Assembly: GCF_000003815.2 (NCBI RefSeq) | Contig: NC_049988.1 | Location: 16,579,429 to 16,643,428, forward strand | Length of the DNA: 64,000 nt | Direction of reading: 5' to 3' | From: Branchiostoma floridae | Lineage: Eukaryota; Chordata; Leptocardii; Amphioxiformes; Branchiostomatidae | Shown here: in pieces, positions 52,846-63,579 of the stretch | How the letters are laid out: the number at the start of each line of letters is the position of its first letter | How positions within the stretch are numbered: position 1 is the stretch's first letter | Translations under genes and position numbers: made by a program | Notes under the pieces: generated by a model | Databases searched by the model: none | What the model saw: the letters and a program-made list of their open reading frames with translations, nothing else | Told to the model about the DNA's origin: nothing

Positions 52846-53118
52846 GCTCCCTTTCTACTAAGAGGACGGCGCTCTCGCCGCCAACTCTCCAAATATTTTA
52901 TGCTCTTTGCGTTTTGTTGTCTGTTCAGTCACAAGTTTACATTTTGTATGGTATACCCAGTATGAAATCGAAAAATTACAATGTATACCTAGAAATATGC
53001 ACAAATCATGCCCATGAATCTTATTTTGACATTTTGTGTATTTGATGTATTTTATATCATTCTTTTCGCTCCCAAAAGCTAAACGGCCGGGCCCCGGTTT
53101 GAAAATGTGTCCCAAGCC
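52846..53118. mobile_element. Chimeric MITE remnant
   Basis: Left part (to about 52975) is the left half of family C (ggacggcgctctcgccgc, ttttgttgtctgttcagtca). From about 52980 it becomes the right half of the 21618 family (gtatacctagaaatatgcac ... ggccgggccccggtttgaaa). Confidence 0.65.
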
Positions 53119-53121
53119 TTA

Positions 53122-53322
53122 GGCTAGCGTCACGTTTCCAAACCGGGGTCCGGCCGGGCTGTTTGTGGAAGTGAAACACAAAAATATATACGTAAAAATA
53201 TACACATGTAATGCCCAAGACTATTCTATTTACGTTTTGTGCAGTTTAGTGTCTTTTATATCATACTTTTCGTTCCCAAACTCTGGTCGGCTGAGCTCTG
53301 GTTAAGAAATGTGACGTAGGCC
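53122..53322. mobile_element. 201-bp MITE, same family as 21618, TTA TSD
   Basis: Ends GGCTAGCGTCACGTTTCCAA and near-complement (aaatgtgacgtaggcc), flanked by TTA at 53119-53121 and 53323-53325. More diverged than the 21618 copy. Confidence 0.8.
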
Positions 53323-54415
53323 TTAGAGGTGGTCATACACTGTGCAATATTCCATGTATTGTATTATAGCCTTTCAAACTTTCTATTCAACACCAACAAA
53401 ATGAAAATCTACGAATCAGAAGATGTAAATATACTGATCTTTATTGCAATACACATCTTACTACACGCACTATTAATTACACACGTTGGGCGTAACATGA
53501 GGTAGAAGAATAAACTGTTTCTTCAATATCTATATCAAGTTAACACGAAGCAACATACCATTTTCCCCACCTAGCTATATATCATGACTCTACAAAACAA
53601 TTAAAACGTTAAGGTTATCTACAATGTGACAAAGCCAAATACAGATTAAAGTTGTACTTCATCAACATGTTAGGATTAAGTCCCAATTGCTTCGGTGCCC
53701 GTCAGGGATGTAGCCGGGCTCCGAAGCCACAAGTTTGTCCCGGTAGACTCCCGGATACCGGGGGGAACCAGCCTCTCCGAGTGTTCCCCATGGGTAGGTC
53801 ACGGCGTCTACTTGTCACTGGGTCCCGGATTTATTTTAAGTCCAGCTTAAAATTCAACCCGGGAGCCACAAGATGTCCCACGGGGCCACGCAGGGGTCAC
53901 GCCCGAAATTGCACATAATGCACATGAACTGTCCTGAAAGGACCTTTTTTGCCAATGTGGACCCAATCCTTATAAGCTTAGGTATCCCAGGCAAGACGTT
54001 ACCATATTAGGTCTTCTTTATATTGCAAATTGTTGTAAAAAGATATTTAAAATTGGGTAGAATATATCTATCGTGTACTAAGATGAGTCGTGACTCCAAT
54101 CTGAAAGGTTTTTGTATTCATCGGATCTCATTAGAAGATACTTTGTGTTTGTCAGCTGTAATAAACACAAATGACCCGGAAAATAAGCTATAGAAATTAT
54201 TAAGCACTGAACTAATTGATGACCCATTTATTTTCTTTACTGAATAAAACGGTTTATCAGGAGGCCCTAAATGATTCATTCATTCTGAAATAGGCAAGAA
54301 ATAGCCAAAACGCTGGATAACTGGGTAAACTGGATACATGAAAGTGTCCAATAAGTATGACCTAATTAGATCATAGATGGTAAATGGATATCTTGATTTG
54401 CTAAGTCCCTTCTCC

Positions 54416-54579
54416 TAATCTCTTAGCAGATCCTACGGTAGCATAAGATAGAATCAAAGGCTGCCTGAGGAGTGAAGCCGGCCTAGGAGTGTGTTATGCT
54501 TTGACTCCCTTTGGCCGGCTATACTCCTTGGCCAGCTTTGATACAATCTTATGGCACCTTAGGATCTGCTTGGAGATTA
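54416..54579. mobile_element. MITE family M copy
   Basis: Starts taatctcttagcagatccta and ends aggatctgcttggagatta; inner arms carry the ccggc/actcc motifs seen in other copies. The flanks cccttctcc and ccttccgca are at best an imperfect duplication. Confidence 0.75.
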
Positions 54580-54739
54580 CCTTCCGCAGTGTTTCCGCAG
54601 AAAAGGCGTAATAAGACATTTTGATCTCACACTTCCGCGAAACATTTGTTGTTGCTTGTTATAATTTCTTGATGCAATTTCCTTACACATCACAATATGT
54701 TAGTGGCCCTTCCCTTGTTCCTTTAATCATCTTATTCAT

Positions 54740-55140
54740 TTATTTATTTTTATTTATTTATTAGGATTCTCCACACTGGAGGGTATGGCGGAACAGGTGT
54801 CAAAAGACACCTTTTCGAAGCCGCCATACCTTAAGGACATTCAAATTATTACATTCAAACCCTTGTTCTGCTGGCTATTTTGTATCCAATTTAACCTCCC
54901 AGAGCTGACGGCTTAATCAGGTAAGTAAAACTTGTTCTGTGCTGCTGCTGCAGATTTACTCCCCCATTCCATGGGCTTTGCAGTGGTATGCAACTTTTAT
55001 ATGAGAAATACCCCCAAGGGATTTATAAGCGATCATTCGTTGGGGATTGCTCATCAACTGTCCATGGACTATTCCACATTACTTTAAAGAATGGGGGTAG
55101 TGTTGTACACGGCTGCAATTGCCAAGTTTCTTCGGAAAAT
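54740..55140 (-). repeat. Probable LINE 3' region with ATAAA-rich tail
   Basis: On the minus strand it ends ggtatggcggcttcgaaaag, ccctccagtgtggagaatcc, then an aataaataaataaaa tail. The upstream part has scattered open fragments only. Confidence 0.45.
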
Positions 55141-55169
55141 TAATAATTATCCACATACACATACAAATT

Positions 55170-55555
55170 TACTAAAAGTATCTTAAGTTACAGGCACAAG
55201 AACACATTCGAAAATATTACCCAGAGATAACAATTAATTCAATATCTATTACACATCTCAAACGTACAATACCCCCCAAAAGAACATTGAGTTACATGTG
55301 CGAATACACAGTCGAAACAATACCCGGAGATAATAGTTAGTTCACTGTTACATATCTCAAACGTTAAAAACCCACCAAAAGAACCTTGAGTTACAAACGC
55401 GAACAAACAACTAAAACAGTACATAAAATAATTACTACATTATTACATATCTTAAACGTACAAAACTCAACAAAGGAACCTTGAGTTACAGATACGAACA
55501 AACGACCAAAAACAGTATCCGGGGGTAATAATTCATTCATGATTACATCTCAGTC
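55170..55555. repeat. Tandem repeat, about 4 units of 90-100 bp
   Basis: Each unit carries aagaaccttgagttacaaac-like, cgaacaaac..aaac, agtaccc(g)gagataat and cacatctcaaacgtac segments. Confidence 0.8.
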
Positions 55556-55784
55556 GTAACGTGTTTAAATCACAAAACAAATACCAACCTACAATCTTAA
55601 TCAGACCAAACGAAACTTTTACATTTAAGTGAGGAAACAGATGTTATAACTATACGCAGACATATGATATCTAAAGTCAAGATGTCTTATGAAGCCAAGA
55701 TGTCTTATGACGTCACAGAAACAGTAGATTGTTCATTTCTTGGCAAATAGTGGAGTAGGGAGGTAGAATTTGGTGTTGAAAATT

Positions 55785-55880
55785 ACAGTGCAGTTCAAAT
55801 TTGATTTTTAGTGTTGAAAATTACAGCGCAGTTCAAATTTTTAGTGTTGAAAATTACAGTGCAGTTCAAATTTGATTCCA
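55785..55880. repeat. Short tandem repeat ttagtgttgaaaattacag
   Basis: Three copies of a unit of roughly 35-50 bp, gtgttgaaaattacagtgca then gttcaaattt; a further diverged copy is at about 56760. Confidence 0.75.
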
Positions 55881-56069
55881 AATTGATGCATTTCATACGT
55901 CGATGGAGATTAGACAACAAGGTAGTAAGATCAGCCAAAAGCAGTTACTCAAGCAACTGGACATGGATTTGGAAACGGTCATATGGCTGTTTCAGCCAGA
56001 CGTTTTCTTACGTTGTTTGCTATTGGGAACCCAAAGTTGTCTTCACCTTTTTGCATTCATTATAAGTTA

Positions 56070-57640
56070 AGGCATGAATGCAAAAGACCAGTTAGTTACT
56101 GGTCCAGTGACCATCTGAAACGTCTGACCGATTCCGAAATCAAGCCATGCTTTTTGGCTGATGCATTCCATATACTACTTTGCCTCAAAGCCATGCTTCT
56201 TGTTGTAACCAATTGCAAGGACGTTGTATAACGTTCTTGTTGGAACACAACCAAATATTGGACAGCTACTGGCGTCATCGGGATACAAGTACCCACTGAA
56301 ACCACTTCACTCTAGCTCTTCTGGCGTTTGGCTTTGCTAGCACGTGACGTCCTAAGGTCTCCAGATGTGCCTGGCAATCTTTTAAAAGGTCCAGGGGTCA
56401 TTCGTCAAATCTTTTAACAAGCAAATCTGAATATTTCTGAATATGAAAACTGACTACATGATGCAGAGTTTGAACACTTTGTTTTTGGAGTTATTGAGAA
56501 TGTTAAGCTTAATTGTAACGCGGGTCCGTGGGGTAACCTATATCCGTTGCTTTTAAAAGCAGGATATTTGGGATACCGATGTGACGGATGATAGTTTAAA
56601 GTTGCAATATGTTGAAAACATTGCAGTCTGAAACTACAGTCTGTCAAGGTGATATCGCTAAATACTTAGTACCCTGTTCTTAAAAGCAACGGATGCTTAG
56701 TACCCTGTTCTTAAAAGCAAGTGATGCTGTACAGTCGAAAATTTGGGTGAGTCCAATTTTGGTGTTGGAAATTACAGTTCAACTATTTCAAGAATGACTT
56801 ATACCAACACAAATGAACTTTCAAGTTAAGCAACGGATGTAGGTTACCCCACGGATAAAGGTGGACTAGCGTTACTTGATATGTTTATTTTGTATTTCTC
56901 TCCCAAGGCCAGCCCTTTATGATAGCCTCGGCTAGTTGGACGGTGTTGGCTGCCTGTAGTGTCAGTCGGACGAATGAATCATAAGAATTAACCCTTCTTG
57001 GTGGGAGGCCAATGTGCAGATGTATGTTGGTACATGGGCGCACCAAATCCGTAGTGTGTTTTTTTGGCACACAATTAGACAGATTAATTAGCCGAAGAGG
57101 CTCGGTGTGCGACAGTCCACCGTCATTTATTCAACGAATGAATAAATAAATTAATAAGTAAAATGTTAACCTCTACTGTAAGGCTTTCGTGTCTATTCCT
57201 TGACCGTAAGTTACGTTTAAACTCTTAATTGTCTTATGAATTGTAGTTCTATTGATATTCTAGGTAGATATAGAGCAAAAATAGGTGTCATTTATTTATA
57301 TATATATGATTTTGTTTACAATTCTGTACATCACTGTTTTGCTTTGTTTGCAATTAGCCTACAGGCATAATATTGCAAAAAAAGTTGTCATTATTATCAA
57401 CCAGCTGTAAATTTCAAGCCAGCTGGGCAACCTATCCTGCCACCTAACCTACCCCCTGCCCCCCTACCACTTTGCCCCTGATGGGGTCATTTTTTTGTTT
57501 CGGGGGTGAGGTATTCGTGCGAAGATGATGATGATTTTTACACTGAACCATTCATCATAGAACTATTATCATTATCATTATCATTGTTGTGCATGAGTGT
57601 ATGTGTGTACATTGCAATGACCCATGGTTGGCAGAACGCA
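56070..57640. other. No gene recognised; GPCR downstream region
   Basis: Contains ggtaacctatatccgttgct (56535) and its inverse gcaacggatgtaggttacccc (56830), which resemble 17280-17475, so a diverged inverted-repeat element probably spans about 56520-56880. The rest shows no domain. Confidence 0.4.
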
Positions 57641-57650
57641 AATCAATATA

Positions 57651-57824
57651 CAGTAGAAGCCAGTTAATTGCACAACGGATTAACGCACAATTCTGTCAAC
57701 TGCACAGATTCCGAAAACCCCAAACCGGTGCAGTCCAGCTGGATAACTTCGCATTATTGCACCATCCGGATAATGGCACGAAATACTTTGGCGAATAGGC
57801 TGTGCAATTAAATGACTTCTACTG
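57651..57824. mobile_element. TA-flanked MITE (pogo/Tigger-like ends) beside the GPCR stop
   Basis: A 174-bp element with inverted ends CAGTAGAAGccagTTAATT and its complement, flanked by TA on both sides (57649-57650, 57825-57826). The TA target suggests a Tc1/mariner/pogo source. It lies about 50 bp beyond the GPCR stop codon, so it is probably in the 3' UTR. Confidence 0.7.
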
Positions 57825-57875
57825 TACACGATATTCAGGAATTGCACACTCAAGCACATCTCGAGTACCAGCTCT

Positions 57876-58298
57876 CTACCCATCAATAACGAACCCATGA
57901 CTGGGCCCAGCCCGGACCAGATGAACAGACGAGGGGATGTCCAGACAGTTTGGCGGCGTGTTGATGTGAGTGGAGCCGGGGATGTTCAGCTGCCGAGCCC
58001 GGTGCACGTACTTGCTGCCCGAGGATCGGTTATCAACGACCGGAACCACGGCGTTCGTCTTGAAGCATCTCGGGAACAACTTCTTGAAGCATCGCCGGTA
58101 GTTGTCGCCCAAGATGGCGTACACGAAAGGGTTGATTGCCGAGCTGCAGTAGCAGAGGCACAGGGACACGACTTTGGTGACGAGGACGACGTGGCTGATC
58201 TCCTTAGGCTGGGCGATCATGAACCACATGTTGATGACGTGATTAGGCAACCAGAACAGGGTGAAGAGGCCGACCACTGATGCCACCATTCGGGTCAC
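57876..58298 (-). CDS. GPCR last exon (TM6, TM7, C-terminal tail)
   Basis: 423 nt (140 codons plus stop), acceptor cttcaag|GTGACC. It starts VTRMVASVV directly after the KKK of the previous exon. The motifs FWLP, SSAINPFVY and a Cys in the proximal tail (possible palmitoylation) are visible. Confidence 0.9.
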   Translation of the reverse strand: MTRMVASVVGLFTLFWLPNHVINMWFMIAQPKEISHVVLVTKVVSLCLCYCSSAINPFVYAILGDNYRRCFKKLFPRCFKTNAVVPVVDNRSSGSKYVHRARQLNIPGSTHINTPPNCLDIPSSVHLVRAGPSHGFVIDG

Positions 58299-59536
58299 CT
58301 TGAAGGGTAGATAACACGGAATATTGATATCAATCAATGCAAAGGTGAAGAAGGACATTGCTAGTCTTTCTTACATAGTCATAGTCATAGATTACTCTCC
58401 TTCGATAATTGTATCAACATGCGCTTGTGGACCTCTAACATCGTCTTCAGAAACTCATTTTCCTGAAACCTTTGGTCTGCTAGCTGTACAGCTAGCCTTT
58501 TTTAAAGGATATGTATGTATGTATGTGTGTCCCTTAGTGTCGTGTGCTCTATGGGTTTTCATATCCAAAATAAAGAATAAAGTAATCTATGCCTAGACAT
58601 TTTACCTGGTAAGAATTAAATTTTAAGATAAACGCGTCGAAATTACGTCAACTTCAGCGCCGTCACCAGACAAGAAAACAATTAAACTGACAAAGATCCG
58701 TCAATTAATACTAACACGGACAGTTAGAGATATGCCGTTGTAACATCATTAAGGACTCCTTTTAGGAGCACAAATCCCCTAGCTTAGACATTGAGGGCAG
58801 CCACGTTGATTTGGAACAGTGATAGCTTTATCCGTACGTGAATGGCAGTATTTCTGGGACGGTGACTGGTAATCTACCATTAGCTGGGCACAAAGAACCG
58901 TTAACGTGAGTAGTGATTTCGCACTCCGATAAGTTTCCTCACGAAGCGAATGTCAGACATTTGAATTGCTATCTTAATCATCATCTTAATTGGCACACAG
59001 TTGGCATTGGTAGCGGATGAAAATAAAGTTGGAGTAGGTGTGGCTTCTAGCATCTTAGTGATCTGAAATAGTTGGCATTGGTAGGTGACGTAGAGAAATG
59101 TTAAAGTACGTGCCACGTAAAACACGTATGGAACACGTAATACATAATATAGATATACATTCCATTCGCCAGTGTAGTTTTCTTTGTGTACGAATGTGTG
59201 TATTTTTTATTTGTGTGTATGTACCTGTGTGTGTGTGTGTGCTTTGTTTGTCTAAAAACGTAAACGGTCATTTTACCTTCTTTTTCCGCTTTATGGCCTG
59301 TTGCTGAATGTGGCTCAGGACGTGAACCTTGAGACAAAGATGGCGGACGATCAATGTGTATGACGTCAGACTGGTTACCAAGGGGATGACGTAACTGATG
59401 AGGAACGTGTAGACCATGTAGGCGTGTCGTGCCATGTGCGACGGCCACACTTCCGTACACAGGATCTTAGGCCCGTACCATTCGTGAGTCACAGTCGTCA
59501 TGTGGATCGGCAGTGGAAGCGACAGCAAGAACGATC
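57876..59536 (-). CDS. Class A (rhodopsin-like) GPCR, 3' half, probably a peptide receptor
   Basis: Seven-transmembrane G-protein-coupled receptor, partial. Two exons join in phase 0. Exon 59536-59277 codes the end of TM4, extracellular loop 2 with its conserved Cys (ILCTEVWP), TM5 (YMVYTFLISYVIPL) and a basic loop ending KRKKK. Exon 58298-57876 codes TM6 (GLFTLFWLPNHVINMWF, with FWLP in place of CWxP), TM7 with NPFVY, helix 8 (DNYRRCFKKLF) and a roughly 60-residue tail to TAG. The pattern recalls the galanin/allatostatin/kisspeptin/somatostatin group, but the ligand class cannot be fixed without TM1-TM4. The upstream exon (TM1-TM4, DRY region) must lie beyond 59536. I found no candidate up to 64000, so the gene probably continues past the window. 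Confidence 0.88.
59277..59536 (-). CDS. GPCR penultimate exon (TM4 end, ECL2, TM5)
   Basis: 260 nt, acceptor caatag|GATCG with incoming phase 1, donor AAGAAG|gtaaaa in phase 0. It carries the ECL2 cysteine and TM5 with its proline. Confidence 0.87.
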
Positions 59537-59539
59537 CTA

Positions 59540-60435
59540 TTGAAAGATTACAAGAGCAAGCAACTTCAGGATACATTGTCAATGACGGCAAAATCAGTGA
59601 CGAAAAAGTGGAATCAAGCGTACTACACCATAAGTAAAAAAAAGTGCAAAGTCTTGCACGTTGTAGACGAGAGGATGTATCAACACTAATTTGAGATTAG
59701 TCTGACACTAAAAGTTGATCAAGTAAGGGGCATTCACCTTTGACCTTGCGCATGCGTACTCGATTACTCGATTATTGTGAACAAGCTTATTATGAGACAA
59801 TGCAATGCTCTTAGTTTACAGTTTCCGTATCTCTTTACATCCGTAATGCCGATAATGTATCATCACCATAGATTGTTAAGCATAGTACAGAATTTTCGGT
59901 TCCAGCTAAACTATATTTACACAGAAAAAACGTCCATGGGCGTTCTTCCACTGTTCAATTGGCCGTACTACTAATTGGCATTCTATTATTGGTAAAACTG
60001 ATAATTATGATAGACCATGAGGCTCATTCAATGTCTTTTTTCACACTTGGCACCAGAAAACTTTCACTTGGTTTTGTGGCTTTGAAGTCAATGCGAACCA
60101 ACCGTTTTCAAGTGATTGCTAAGTGAAGTGCAGACGGATGCACACGTCTATATTCAAGTCTATTAATAACCATTAAATTGACAATACTGACGCACTGTCG
60201 ACACAGGTGGCATATTTCGCTATCACTCATAATCATACATATGATTTGTGCGTCTGCCGCGCATCCGACAATGCATTTAAGACATTTATAATTAACTCGA
60301 CAGTAATTACGTGCCCGCTTATTAGTGATGCATCAAACATCGACTTAAAAATGTACTAGATTCGACAGATCGTGAGGGAGACTAATGTTTTGTTCTAATT
60401 TACAGTCGAGAATTTTGAAAATAAATTTAAATGCC
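59540..60435. other. GPCR upstream intron, no exon found
   Basis: AT-rich. I looked for TM1-TM4 coding sequence with a DRY-like motif on the minus strand and saw none. Confidence 0.5.
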
Positions 60436-60439
60436 GTTA

Positions 60440-60700
60440 AAGTGGAATGTGTGGCATAATTGAAGGTATTTGGTCAATAACCTAGAGGTCCTGGGTTCTG
60501 ATTCTGTCATGCCACCGATCTCGTGTCCTTGGGAAATACACTCTCACACACGCGACTTTTCTCACTCCACCCAGGTGTAAGTGCGTGAAAAAGGTTATCT
60601 GAGTTCGGTTGTGGAGGTAAACGGTGGTGGGAGGACAGATATGGTTTCAATACCGTGCCCAAGTCACAGTGTATAACTACCTATACATGTACGGCCTTAA
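60440..60700 (+). mobile_element. Degraded SINE fragment
   Basis: B-box-like ggtcctgggttctgattctg, ctcgtgtccttgggaaatac, ctcactccacccaggtgtaa. The last part (gtgtaagtgcgtgaaaaagg ...) is repeated at 61384-61505, which defines the edge of the tandem duplication. Confidence 0.6.
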
Positions 60701-60759
60701 AAGGTTAATATGAATATGAGTCTACCATTATCTTCTGTCTGTCCTTTGTATGTGGTAAG

Positions 60760-61384
60760 TAACTTGAGTGCAGTGGAAAATTATCCTTCATAGGCTTAAA
60801 GCAATTTTACAAATTTAGGAACGTACATGTGCCATTACCTGGTCACCATTTGGCACATTGCATGCGTCTGGTATCACCATTACATGTAATTGAGAAGCAA
60901 ATGAATCATGTATTCAATAAGCAATACAGACTAAGTGCATCTTTTATCATTTTCCGGGAAGACAGGAAATACCCCTTCAGAAGCGTTCAAGGGAATCAAG
61001 GCAATTGACCAGACAAATGCTATGAATAGAATTTGTGAAGCCATTAAACTTGGTTGTTTTGTATAAGGTTGGTTAATCACATGGGACATGGAGAACATAA
61101 TCAACTCATTGTTTACTTCGTGCTACCGAATCATCGTGGATTTAAAAAAAAAAACGTGACTTGGGGGCCAACAGCTGGATCTATGGATCAAATACGTTGG
61201 TAGAGCATGTGTACTGAAGGCAATTGAACTATTTGGGACACATACGGCGTATGTCTAATGATGAACCTGTGAATGTCTATGCTCTTCTTAAACGTCCAGT
61301 CTCATGGCAGACGTAGACGAGGGCGCCAACCTACTACTTATCTACAGTACATCCGACAGCTCTTGTAAGACTATAATTGCCAGG
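60760..61384 (+). repeat. Tandem-duplicated LINE-derived block, copy A
   Basis: Shares about 600 bp with 62115-63165 at high identity, including tggcacattgcatgcgtctg and gactataattgccag. The frame LGHIRRMSNDEPVNVYALL near 61237-61290 resembles the LINE post-RT region. Copy A carries no insertion at the site occupied in copy B by the 411-bp foldback element. Confidence 0.75.
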
Positions 61385-61525
61385 TGTAAGTGCGTGAAAA
61401 GGGTTATCTGACTTCGGTTGCGGAGGTAAAAGGCGGTGGAAGGAAGGAAGACAGATATGGTTACAATACCGTGCCCTAGTCACAGTGTATAACTGCCTAT
61501 ACATCGTTCGTTCGTTCGTTCGTCC

Positions 61526-62014
61526 CATAGCCTTTTAATCAGCCGTAGGCTGATTAATTAACCGTAGGGGCAGCACAACATGTTATGCTGACTCAACTGG
61601 CTTTTAGTCTCCTGGCGGCGCCTATCTCCTCTTCGGGGCATGGTGGATGATGTAAATCACCGTGTGGCTGATACGACACGAAGGTTCGCCAGGCCACCGT
61701 CCGAGTGATTTGTAGTGAATCATCAACTCCAGACAGAATGGTTTGCTCCATCGCACACCGCACCATCGCACGTGTGGGAGTTCTTTAACGCGCATGGGGT
61801 GTGACTCTCCCCATACACGGGACCTCCATTTAACGTCCTATCCGAGGGACGGCCCTAGCCGAAACTAGGTACTCATTTTCACCTAAGTAAAGTGAGGAAA
61901 GTCGTGTAAAGTGCCTTTCCCAAGGGCACAAGATCGGTGGCACGGCGGGCGGATTCGAACCCGCAACCTCTCGGTGAAAATCCGGACATGCTACCGCTGC
62001 ACCACGCGGTCACC
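61526..62014 (-). mobile_element. tRNA-derived SINE, minus strand, full length
   Basis: Head 62014-61936 has an A-box-like tggtgcagcggtagcatg and B box ggttcgaatcc. The body matches 40905-41335 closely. The acceptor-stem halves do not pair, so it is not a tRNA gene. A (TTCG)n run at 61504-61523 follows the 3' end. It lies between the two tandem blocks A and B. Confidence 0.85.
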
Positions 62015-62114
62015 ACGTGCCCATACATATACGGCCTCAAAAGGTTATGAAAATGAGTCTACTTTTATCTTTTGTCTGCCCTTTGTATGAAGTACTGTTA
62101 GAATAAGTAATTAC

Positions 62115-63170
62115 TAACTTGAGTGCAGTGGAAAATTATCCTTGTTAGGCTTAAAGCAATTTTCCAAAACTTAGAGCTGATCGTGCCATGTACATGTGCC
62201 ATTACCTGATGCACCTTTTGGCACATTGCATGCGTCTGGTATCACCATTACATGTAATTGAGAAGCAAATGAATCATGTATTCAATAAGCAATACAGACT
62301 AAGTGCATCTTTTATCATTTTCCAGGAATACAGGAAATACCCCTCAGAAGCGTTCAAGGGAATCAAGGCAATTGACCAGACAAATGCTATGAATACAATT
62401 TGTGAATCCATTAAACTTGGTTGTTTTGTATAAGGTTGGTTAATCACATGAGACATGGACAACATAATCAACTCATTGTTTACTTCGTGCTACCGAATCA
62501 CCGTGGCTTTCAAAAAGACGTGACTTGGGAGCCAACAGCTGGATCTATGGATCAAATACGTTCGTAGAGCATGTGTACTGAAGGCAATTAAACTATTTGG
62601 GACACATATGTCGTATGTCTAATGATCAAGTAGTGTCTTTTTACCTTCCCATCATGCAACGTGTGCACACATTAATATCACTAGCCAGGGAATTGTGCCA
62701 TGTACTATCATTGTGCCCAAACTTCACCAAACAGCAGTGTTTTTCTGAAAATACTATTGATTGATGATGTTATACTACTTGTGCATCAGAAAAACACAAA
62801 TGCACCAAAAAGCACCCATGGGAAAGTAAAGAAAATGATATTTGTCAACAATTATTACAAAAACAATTCAACAAATATCATTTTCTTTGCTTTTCCATGG
62901 GTGCTTTTTGGTGCATTTGTGTTTTCCTGATGCACAAGTAGTATAATATCATCAATCAATAGTATTTTCAGAAAAGCACCCATTGGAAAGTAAAGAAAAT
63001 GACATTGCATGATGGGAAGGTAAAAAGACACTACTTGTCTAATGATGAGCCTGTCAATGTCTATGCTCTTTACGTCCCGTCTCATGGCAGATGTAGACGC
63101 GGGAGACAACCTACTTCCTATCTACAGTACGTCAAACAGCTCTTGTAAGACTATAATTACCAGCATACAG
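62115..63170 (+). repeat. Tandem-duplicated LINE-derived block, copy B
   Basis: Counterpart of 60760-61384, interrupted at 62627-63037 by a foldback element. The end reads SHGR..GRQPTSYLQYVKQLL in degraded form, a LINE C-terminal motif (GRRRGRPxTSY-like). Confidence 0.75.
62627..63037. mobile_element. 411-bp foldback element with 9-bp TSD
   Basis: Ends CAAGTAGTGTCtttttacc and its complement. Inside, two arms of about 110 bp are near-perfect reverse complements, so the whole element can form a hairpin. It is flanked by tctaatgat at 62618-62626 and 63038-63046. Copy A at about 61255 has a single tctaatgat, the empty site. Confidence 0.88.
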
Positions 63171-63297
63171 AGCAGTCTTGCTGGCAACTTCAATGACTGG
63201 AAGAAACTTACAGTCACCTGCGTTCCAGCCGACAGATGATGATGGAAAGATAGCTAAAGGCTGTAAGTCACAGTGATATTTTAGATGAATCTTTTCG

Positions 63298-63579
63298 ATA
63301 AAGTCAAGTCAAAGTCAAAGTTCCTTCCCGCGCCTGATGGCGCCATCTCCGTTTCAGTAGCCCTGGGTCACACAACATTGTGCAATCACTACAGCAGGGG
63401 GCTGGTACACTGGTAGTGGCGTGTGTTCAACTTCCATACTCTTTCCCGGATGCTGAGTGCTAACCAGAGAAAGCAGCATGTACCATTTTTAAAGTTTTTG
63501 GTATGACTCGGCCGGGGATCGAACTCACGTCCTACCGAATGCAAGGCGAATATTCTACCCACTCGGCCATTGCACCGGT
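63298..63579 (-). mobile_element. tRNA-derived SINE, second family, minus strand
   Basis: Head ggtgcaatggccgagtgggt ... gagttcgatccccggccgag has A and B boxes. The body follows (gtaccagccccctgctgtag), ending in a tail of repeated tttgact (gactttgacttgactttatc). Confidence 0.8.

Noticed and set aside
57897-58280. 127-codon plus-strand frame
   Set aside because: Antisense shadow of the GPCR last exon (TM6, NPFVY, tail) on the minus strand.
61936-62014. tRNA gene on the minus strand
   Set aside because: A and B boxes are present, but the acceptor stem does not pair and the sequence continues into a SINE body shared with 40905-41335.
63500-63579. tRNA gene on the minus strand
   Set aside because: tRNA-like head followed by a SINE body and TTTGACT tail; treated as a SINE.
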